Below are positions 58,433-64,000 of a stretch of 64,000 nt of DNA, one piece after another. Positions within the stretch are counted from its first letter, which is position 1; the number at the start of each line of letters is the position of its first letter. The translations under genes and the position numbers were made by a program. Under the pieces are notes generated by a model. The model saw only the letters and a program-made list of their open reading frames with translations, was not told where the DNA came from and searched no databases. The DNA is from Mycobacterium sp. GA-0227b (GTDB lineage Bacteria > Actinomycetota > Actinomycetes > Mycobacteriales > Mycobacteriaceae): assembly GCF_001499855.1 (NCBI RefSeq), contig NZ_LQIK01000033.1:124001-188000 (forward strand), given 5' to 3'.

Positions 58433-59197
58433 ATGCAAATCGCAGGTAGCTCGGCGATCGTCGTTGGCGGCGCCGGCGGCCTCGGCGAGGCGACGGTCCG
58501 GCGCCTGCACGGTGCGGGGGCCAAGGTCGTCGTCGCGGACATGGCCGACGACAAGGGCAAGAAGCTCGAGAGCGAACTCGGTGTGCGCTACGTCCGCACC
58601 GACGCGACGTCCGAGGATTCGGTCAACGCGGCGATCGCCGAGGCCGCGTCGTTGGCGCCCGTGCGGATTTCGGTGGACACCCACGGCGGCCCGGCGAGCG
58701 GGGGCCGGCTCATCGGCAAGGACGGTTCACCGCTGGACCTCGACGGCTTCAAGACGACCATCGAGTTCTACCTGACCGCGGTGTTCAACGTGATGAGGCT
58801 GTCGGCCGCGGAGATCGCGAAGACCGAGCCGCTCGACGAGGGCGCCCGCGGCGTCATCATCAACACCGCTTCGATCGCCGGCGTGGAGGGCCAGATCGGC
58901 CAGCTCCCCTATTCGGCCGCCAAGGGTGGCGTGCTCGGTATGACGCTCGTCGCCGCACGCGATCTGTCCCCGCTCGGCATCCGCGTGGTCACCATCGCGC
59001 CGGGCACCATCAACACCCCGGCCTACGGCAAGGCGGCCGACCAGCTCGAGCAGTACTGGGGCCCGCAGGTGCCGTTCCCCAAGCGGATGGGCCGGTCGAC
59101 GGAATACGCGCAACTGGCGCAGAGCATCGTCGAGAACGACTACCTCAACGGCGAGATCATCCGCCTGGACGGGGCGCTGCGGTTCCCACCGAAATGA
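58433..59197 (+). CDS. SDR, 3-hydroxyacyl-CoA dehydrogenase type II-like
   Basis: This is a 254-residue SDR. The cofactor motif is VVGGAGGLGEATVRRLHGAG with Asp in VVVADMADDKG. SVDTHGGPASGGRL is at the NAG-equivalent site, which normally reads NNAG, so that motif is altered. INTASIAG and YSAAKGGVLGMTL supply the active site. The insertion KDGSPLDLDGFKTTIEFYL is characteristic of the HSD10/17-beta-HSD10 branch that oxidises 3-hydroxy-2-methylacyl-CoA. ATG 58433 follows AAGGGG. It overlaps the next SDR gene by four bases. Confidence 0.9.
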   Translation: MQIAGSSAIVVGGAGGLGEATVRRLHGAGAKVVVADMADDKGKKLESELGVRYVRTDATSEDSVNAAIAEAASLAPVRISVDTHGGPASGGRLIGKDGSPLDLDGFKTTIEFYLTAVFNVMRLSAAEIAKTEPLDEGARGVIINTASIAGVEGQIGQLPYSAAKGGVLGMTLVAARDLSPLGIRVVTIAPGTINTPAYGKAADQLEQYWGPQVPFPKRMGRSTEYAQLAQSIVENDYLNGEIIRLDGALRFPPK

Positions 59198-59946
59198 CTT
59201 CGGCGGGTTCGCTCGACGGCCGCGTCGCGTTCGTCGCCGGGGCCAGCCGCGGCATCGGCGCAACGGTCGCGGCGGCACTGGCGCGTGAGGGGGCGGCGGT
59301 GGCGGTCGCCGCCCGTTCCGAACACGAGGGCAAGGTTCCGGGCACCATTCATTCCGTCGCCGACCGGATCGGGTCCGCGGGTGGACGCGCATTGACGGTA
59401 CCGTGCGACGTCACCAGCGAGGAGTCCGTCGAAACCGCGGTCGCTGTAACGGTTTCGGAGTTCGGAGGCATCGATGTCCTGGTCGCCAACGCGGGCGTGC
59501 TGTGGCTGGGTCCCATCGAGTCGACGCCGCTCAAGCGTTGGCAGTTGTGCCTCAACGTCAACCTGACCGGCGTGTTCCTCGTGACCAAGGCAGTCATCCC
59601 CCATGTGCGCGCCCGGGGTGGCGGGTCGCTGATCGTGATCACCACGACGGGTGTCGAGATGATCGACCACGGTTCGAACGCCTACTGGGTGTCGAAGGCG
59701 GCAGTCGAGCGGATGTATCTCGGCCTGGCGTCTGATCTCCGGGCCGACAACATCGCCGTGAACTGTTTGAGCCCGTCGCGAGTCGTGCTCACCGAGGGTT
59801 GGCAGACCGGCGGCGCAGGCATGGAGATCCCGCCGGAGATGGTCGAACCACCCGAGGCGATGGCGAACGCCGCAGTGCGCTTGGCCCAGCAGAACGGCAC
59901 CGGCGTCACCGGCACCATCCAACGCAGCGAATCGCTGACGTTCTGA
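59194..59946 (+). CDS. Short-chain dehydrogenase/reductase
   Basis: This is a 250-residue SDR with VAGASRGIGATVAAALAREG and an Arg in AVAARSE that favours NADP. It also has LVANAGVLWLG, ITTTGVEM and YWVSKAAVERMYL. The active-site serine region reads ITTTG, so Thr may replace the usual Ser. The ATG overlaps the upstream SDR stop. The plus-strand pair ends at a hairpin repeat shared with the convergent hydratase gene. Substrate unknown. Confidence 0.87.
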   Translation: MTSAGSLDGRVAFVAGASRGIGATVAAALAREGAAVAVAARSEHEGKVPGTIHSVADRIGSAGGRALTVPCDVTSEESVETAVAVTVSEFGGIDVLVANAGVLWLGPIESTPLKRWQLCLNVNLTGVFLVTKAVIPHVRARGGGSLIVITTTGVEMIDHGSNAYWVSKAAVERMYLGLASDLRADNIAVNCLSPSRVVLTEGWQTGGAGMEIPPEMVEPPEAMANAAVRLAQQNGTGVTGTIQRSESLTF

Positions 59947-59949
59947 TCC

Positions 59950-60014
59950 CCGCGAGCGACCGCATAATGCACGCAGACAGCGGCGTGTCGGCGTACGGAC
60001 ACGGTCACTCGCGG
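59950..60014. repeat. Dispersed intergenic hairpin repeat, copy 3
   Basis: CCGCGAGCGACCG (59950-59962) pairs with CGGTCACTCGCGG (60002-60014), with one mismatch. On the minus strand it reads GACCGTGTCCGTACGCCGAC, almost identical to the loop start of copy 1 at 17445. It lies between convergent genes and likely ends transcription from both. Confidence 0.75.
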
Positions 60015-60027
60015 TGGCTGGTGAGGG

Positions 60028-60795
60028 CTACTTCTTCTTGGCGTTCAGGCGCGTGACGATCTCGCGGAAGTCGTCTGTCTCGAAGGACTGGTGCTCAGCC
60101 GTGTTGGCGTAGTCCAGCACCGCCAGCACAGAACGCTCGAGGTGAATGTTCAACAGCCGCTTGGTGCTTTCGACGGCTTGGCGCGGCAACTCCATGATCT
60201 TCTTCGCGCAGGCGATCGCTTCACTGAGCGGGTCTTCCACGACGTGATTGGCCAAGCCCAGCTCGGCGGCGCGCTGCGCCGAGATCCGGGTTCCGGTGAG
60301 CGCGAACTCCTTGGCGTGCAGCAGGCTCATCTGCAGCGGCCACACCAGCGGCCCGCCGTCGGCGGCGACCAGCCCGACCTGCACATGCGGATCGGCAAGG
60401 TAGGCATCGGGTTTGATGTAGACGATGTCGGACAGCGCGACCAGGCTGCAGCCCAGCCCGACCGCCGGACCGTTGACGGCCGCCACCACCGGGATCCGGC
60501 AGCGCGCCATTCCCAGCACGATCTCGCGGCCGTGCAGAATCGTCTTCGCGCGCAGATCGGCGTCCTGCCGCAATTCCTCCAGGTAGCCGAAGTCGCCGCC
60601 GGCCGAAAACGCCCGTCCCGCACCGGTGATCACCGCGGCGCGGGCCTCGCGATCCTCGGCCAACCGCGACCACACCCACGCTAGGCCGCAGTGCAGGTCG
60701 TCATTGACGGAGTTCAACGAGTCCGGTCGGTTCAGCGTGATGATGCGCAAGGCGCCGTCGGCCTGAACGTCGATCTCTGGTGGCAGGTCGTACAA
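60028..60795 (-). CDS. Enoyl-CoA hydratase/isomerase
   Basis: This is a 255-residue crotonase-fold protein beginning at a TTG (LYDLPPEIDVQADGALRIIT) with GGAG six bases upstream. Oxyanion segments are AFSAGGDFGYL and VNGPAVGLGCSLVALSD. The first glutamate position of classical hydratases is replaced (GLGCSL), and FxDPHVQVGLVAADGG covers the second. It is therefore more likely isomerase-like or specialised. One base separates it from the FadE large-subunit gene. Confidence 0.88.
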   Translation of the reverse strand: MYDLPPEIDVQADGALRIITLNRPDSLNSVNDDLHCGLAWVWSRLAEDREARAAVITGAGRAFSAGGDFGYLEELRQDADLRAKTILHGREIVLGMARCRIPVVAAVNGPAVGLGCSLVALSDIVYIKPDAYLADPHVQVGLVAADGGPLVWPLQMSLLHAKEFALTGTRISAQRAAELGLANHVVEDPLSEAIACAKKIMELPRQAVESTKRLLNIHLERSVLAVLDYANTAEHQSFETDDFREIVTRLNAKKK

Positions 60796-60796
60796 C

Positions 60797-61885
60797 TTAG
60801 ACTCCTAATCCGAGAATGCGCGACGCGATGATGTTCTTCTGGATCTGCGAGGTGCCGCCCATGACGCTCTGCGCGCGGCTGTACATGTAAGCACCGAACA
60901 GTTCGGCATCGCTGGTGCCGACGGTCGCCAGCGCGGCGTGTCCCACGGACTGCTCAACCCACGTCATCAACAGTTTGTCCAGTGACCCCTGCGGCCCGTG
61001 CGTGATGCCGTCGAGTTGTTCGGACAGCCTCCTGCGCACATGCAGCCGCAGCATCTCGGTCTGCACCCACGCCCAGGCCAACTCCTCGGGCGTAGAGCCT
61101 TCGACACGTGAGGCCAACTGGCGCACCAGCTTTCCGTACCGGGCCGAGAAGCCGAGGGTCGAGGGTTCCCGCTCATGGCTGACGACGGTCATCGCGAGCT
61201 TCCAGCCCTCGCCAGGCGCTCCGACCATGTTCTCGGCCGGCACCCGTGCCCCGTCGAACAGGACCTGGCCGAACTCCTTGGTGACACCGCTGATCATCTT
61301 CAGCGGGCGCTGCTCGATACCGTCTTGGTGCATCGGCACGATGAACGCCGAAATGCCCTTGTGCCTCGGGACATTCTTGTCGGTGCGCGCCAGCAGCAGA
61401 CACCAGTCGGCGACGTCGGAGTAACTGGTCCAGATCTTGTGGCCGTGAATGACGTACTCGTCGTCTTCGCGCACCGCGGTCGTGGTGAGCGATGCGAGGT
61501 CCGATCCCGCACCGGGTTCGGAGAAGCCCTGGCACCACCGCTCGGTGCCGTTGATCATCCCGGGCAGGAACCGCTGCCGCAGTTCCTCGCTGCCGTGGTG
61601 CGACAAACCGACCACGAGATAGCCCAGGCTGGGCCGCGCCGGGGCGCCGGCCTTGGCGATCTCCTCGTCGACGATCACGTCGTAGACGGGCGGCAGCTCC
61701 TGCCCACCATATTGTTTCGGCCACGACGTGCCGAAGAACCCGGCCTCGTAGAGCGCCTGGTGCCACGCGCCCTGGGCGGCCCAGTACTCGTCGCCCGACG
61801 TCGGGAACTTGCCCTTCTGTTCGGTCAGCCAGCCGCGCAGCCGATCACGGAACGCGGCTTCCTCCGGCGAATCACGAAAGTCCAA
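60797..61885 (-). CDS. Acyl-CoA dehydrogenase, large (catalytic) subunit
   Basis: This is a 362-residue FadE. SEPGAGSDLASLTTTA, KIWTSYSDVAD, a candidate catalytic glutamate in VSHEREPSTLG and the C-terminal MGGTSQIQKNIIASRILGL are seen. The TTG at 61885 has GGAG seven bases upstream and overlaps the partner gene by 14 bases. With the 270-residue partner it forms a predicted alpha2beta2 enzyme, as in mycobacterial steroid and bulky-acid degradation. It is one of two such pairs in the window. Confidence 0.92.
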   Translation of the reverse strand: MDFRDSPEEAAFRDRLRGWLTEQKGKFPTSGDEYWAAQGAWHQALYEAGFFGTSWPKQYGGQELPPVYDVIVDEEIAKAGAPARPSLGYLVVGLSHHGSEELRQRFLPGMINGTERWCQGFSEPGAGSDLASLTTTAVREDDEYVIHGHKIWTSYSDVADWCLLLARTDKNVPRHKGISAFIVPMHQDGIEQRPLKMISGVTKEFGQVLFDGARVPAENMVGAPGEGWKLAMTVVSHEREPSTLGFSARYGKLVRQLASRVEGSTPEELAWAWVQTEMLRLHVRRRLSEQLDGITHGPQGSLDKLLMTWVEQSVGHAALATVGTSDAELFGAYMYSRAQSVMGGTSQIQKNIIASRILGLGV

Positions 61886-62684
61886 TGGTCAGCTCCTCCA
61901 GCTTCACGGGCCACGTCTCGGAGGCGGCGAGCACCCGGCGCAGATACACGTGCGCCAGGCACTCCCACGTGTTGCCGATGCCGCCGTGCACCTGAATCGA
62001 GGTCTCACAGACGGTCAGAGCGGCTCGCGCACAGTAGATCTTGGCCACCCGCGCCGCCTCGATCGCTTCGGCCGCCGGCAGTTCATCCACCGCCCAGGCG
62101 GCGTGCCGCGACACACTCACCGCGCCCTCGATCAGCGCCAAGCTCTCGGCCAGCAGATGCGCGACGGCCTGATACGACCCGATCGTCGCGCCGTACTGCT
62201 CGCGCACTTTGGCGTAGTCGACCGCAAGTGCGTGCGCGCCACGAGCCGACCCGACGAGGTCAGCGCATGTGGCCGTCAGCGCCAACGCACGCCACCGCTG
62301 CGCATCCTCTTCCGAAAGGTCACCGAGCTCAGCCGGCGACTCCACAACTCCGGCAAGGCTGTTGGTCAGGTCGACCGACTCGGACTGCGCGCCGGGCGCG
62401 ACGTCACGCCCACAGCGCGCCCGAAGGTCATCGGCGAGCACCGGCCCGATGAACGGCACGTCGACCAGACCGCGGGCGAACTCCTCGGCCACGATCGCCA
62501 CCTCCACACCCGAGGCGCCATCGGAACGCAGCGTGTGAAACCCCGTGGCGTCAACCGCCTTTTCGAGCCTGGCGACACGGCTCGCGTCGTCGAGGTCGGC
62601 GACCGAGCCCGGGCCCAGGTCGTCGGCCAAACTGGCTGCGGCCTCCCGCAACTGCTGTTGTTCACTCGTCAGACGGACGTCCAC
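61872..62684 (-). CDS. Acyl-CoA dehydrogenase, small (beta) subunit
   Basis: This is a 270-residue dehydrogenase-like chain. It keeps the helical domains (DYAKVREQYGATIGSYQAV and SIQVHGGIGNTWE) but is about 100 residues shorter than an active FadE and lacks the catalytic glutamate region. The GTG at 62684 follows AAGGAG. It overlaps the ligase gene upstream by 16 bases and the large-subunit gene downstream by 14, so stoichiometric production is likely. Confidence 0.88.
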   Translation of the reverse strand: MDVRLTSEQQQLREAAASLADDLGPGSVADLDDASRVARLEKAVDATGFHTLRSDGASGVEVAIVAEEFARGLVDVPFIGPVLADDLRARCGRDVAPGAQSESVDLTNSLAGVVESPAELGDLSEEDAQRWRALALTATCADLVGSARGAHALAVDYAKVREQYGATIGSYQAVAHLLAESLALIEGAVSVSRHAAWAVDELPAAEAIEAARVAKIYCARAALTVCETSIQVHGGIGNTWECLAHVYLRRVLAASETWPVKLEELTIGLS

Positions 62685-64000
62685 AGACGCTCCTTCAACA
62701 CTCGACGCAAAACCTTCCCCGATGGCAGCCGCGGTATCTCGGGCACGACGACCACCCGGCTCGGTCGCTTGTACGACGCCAACCGCTCGCCCACGAACGT
62801 CACCAGCTCACCCGGCTCCACGGCGGTGTTCGTCTTCACCGCGGCGACAACCGCCTCACCGTTGACCGTATCGGACACTCCGAATACCGCGCAGTCGTCG
62901 ACCGCCGGATGCCCGTGCAGCACCGCTTCGATCTCCGCGGGCGCGACTTGAAAGCCACGCACCTTGATCATCTCCTTCGACCGGTCGGTGATTCGCAGCC
63001 AGCCGTCGTCGTCGAGGAACCCGACATCGCCTGTGCGATACCACCCGTCGTCGAATGCGTCTGGTGTCGCCGACTCCGGCAGGTAACCCACCATCACCGA
63101 TTCCGAACGCACCTGGATCTCGCCCACCTCGCCCGCACCCAGGACCGCTCCGCTGTCCAGTGACACGACCCGCACGAGCACGCCGGGAACGGACCGGCCC
63201 ACCGTGTCCAGATGCCTGCCGTCGATGTCGTTGCACGAGATGACCGGAAGTTCGCTCGCACCATACGCCGTCGCCCACATCACGCCGGTTCTGCGGGTGA
63301 CCGTCTCGGCGACGCTTTCGGCGACGGGAGTCGCGCACCACATGATGTACCGCAGCGATGACAGGTCATAGGACTCGAGATCCGGATGGCTGGCGAGCGC
63401 CAGAGCAATTGGGGCCACTGCCATCTCGATCGTGATCCCGTCCCGCTCGATATGTCGCAGCATCAGCTCGATGTCGAACCGCCGATGCAACCGGATCCAT
63501 GTGCCCGTCTCGAGCGCCATCACGATGTTGAGCAGTCCCAGGATGTGCGACGGCGGCATCATGATCTGCATGCGGTCCGACGAGGACAGCTGCAGCGCGT
63601 CTCGCCAGTGCCGCACCGCGACGGCGAACGAAGCGTGCGTGTGACGCACGGCCTTCGGCATACCCGTGGTACCGGAACTGAATACGAACAGGGCGTCGGC
63701 GTCCGGCGGCGGTGGGTCGAACTCCCGTCGAGCCGGGTCGATCGGCTCGTCCAGCGAAAGCATCGGCATGAGCTCGGCGAGCACACCCTGGTCCCCCACG
63801 GCATGCGCCGGCCGGGTGAGCGCAAGTGCGTGCTCTGCCTCGGCGCGCTTCCAGGCGGGACTCAGCAGGACGGCGGATGCCCCCAGTTGCCAGACCGCGC
63901 GCAGCGCGACGACGAATTCGGGACGATTGGACGACATCAATGCGACCCGGTCCCCGGCCCGCACACCGCGGCGTTGCAGATTGTCGGCCATGCCGCGGGT
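62669..64000 (-). CDS. Acyl-CoA ligase (ANL family), cut by window end
   Basis: This is the C-terminal ~443 residues of an AMP-forming ligase. The frame stays open to base 64000, so the true start is outside. Motifs include VFSSGTTGMPKAVRHTHAS (P-loop), AYGASELPV, TGDVGFLDDDGWLRITDRSK and SGKVLRRVL with the catalytic lysine. It would activate a cyclic or aromatic carboxylic acid, similar to 4-coumarate- or cyclohexanecarboxylate-CoA ligases, and feed the heteromeric FadE and hydratase encoded after it. Confidence 0.92.
   Translation of the reverse strand, partial: TRGMADNLQRRGVRAGDRVALMSSNRPEFVVALRAVWQLGASAVLLSPAWKRAEAEHALALTRPAHAVGDQGVLAELMPMLSLDEPIDPARREFDPPPPDADALFVFSSGTTGMPKAVRHTHASFAVAVRHWRDALQLSSSDRMQIMMPPSHILGLLNIVMALETGTWIRLHRRFDIELMLRHIERDGITIEMAVAPIALALASHPDLESYDLSSLRYIMWCATPVAESVAETVTRRTGVMWATAYGASELPVISCNDIDGRHLDTVGRSVPGVLVRVVSLDSGAVLGAGEVGEIQVRSESVMVGYLPESATPDAFDDGWYRTGDVGFLDDDGWLRITDRSKEMIKVRGFQVAPAEIEAVLHGHPAVDDCAVFGVSDTVNGEAVVAAVKTNTAVEPGELVTFVGERLASYKRPSRVVVVPEIPRLPSGKVLRRVLKERLWTSV

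Noticed and set aside
1..64000. Prophage, insertion sequence, CRISPR array or tRNA genes
   Set aside because: No transposase, integrase, phage protein, regularly spaced repeat or cloverleaf-like sequence was seen. All larger frames are metabolic or regulatory.

Overview
The window is dense, GC-rich chromosomal DNA with 63 protein-coding genes, two of them cut by the window edges, and no RNA genes found. GTG and TTG starts are common. Neighbouring genes usually overlap by ATGA or GTGA, and acyl-CoA dehydrogenases (FadE), CoA ligases (FadD), short-chain dehydrogenases (SDRs), CaiB-type CoA-transferases and a WS/DGAT enzyme abound. A mycofactocin-type SDR beside a P450 and an apparent match to the M. 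tuberculosis Rv1425-Rv1428c block point to a Mycobacteriaceae member, probably an environmental Mycolicibacterium-like species. This placement comes from gene content, not from a marker gene.

Layout. 1-2.3 kb: end of an acyl-CoA dehydrogenase, an APH-type kinase and a quinone-type oxidoreductase. 2.3-9.9 kb (minus): TetR with a coupled unknown protein, then a beta-oxidation-like operon (two FadE, thiolase, enoyl-CoA hydratase, CoA-transferase, SDR). 10-19.5 kb: a PF04909 amidohydrolase facing a plus-strand operon (carboxymuconolactone-decarboxylase-like protein, Rieske oxygenase, 109-residue unknown, altered amidohydrolase, SnoaL-like protein, two-subunit FadE), then convergent hydratase and FadE genes. 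19.6-23.7 kb: TetR, P450, mycofactocin SDR, second APH kinase. 23.8-30.5 kb: WS/DGAT, FadD, PlsC-like acyltransferase, epimerase, two SDRs. 30.6-50.6 kb (minus): a long catabolic array with a fused double CoA-transferase, hydratase, two M24 proteins, amidohydrolase, P450 plus ferredoxin, TetR, SDRs, hydrolases, flavin reductase, cyclase, luciferase-like oxidoreductase, KstD-like dehydrogenase and an MhpA/MhpB/MhpC-like meta-cleavage set. 50.7-53.1 kb: IclR and a second KstD-like flavoprotein. 53.1-56.2 kb: a four-gene membrane operon (COX IV and III-like plus two paralogous unknowns) divergent from a TetR. 56.3-64 kb: MeaB GTPase, thiolase, two SDRs, hydratase, a second two-subunit FadE and a CoA ligase.

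The parts look like a large catabolic island for a cyclic or branched compound. Oxygenases (Rieske, two P450s, an MhpA-like hydroxylase) and KstD-like dehydrogenases would modify and desaturate rings. The MhpB/MhpC-like pair would cleave an aromatic intermediate. The ligases, CoA-transferases, FadE pairs, hydratases and thiolases would degrade the acyl-CoA products. The substrate cannot be read from sequence.

The strongest non-coding signal is a 17-bp palindrome, TGAGAA-N5-TTCTCA or close variants, before the Rieske operon, between the FadE and TetR genes at 19.5 kb, three times before the P450, before the mhp-like operon and between the thiolase and SDR at 58.4 kb. It implies one regulon, perhaps under the TetR at 19617-20333. 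A second signal is a roughly 65-bp hairpin repeat present three times between genes.
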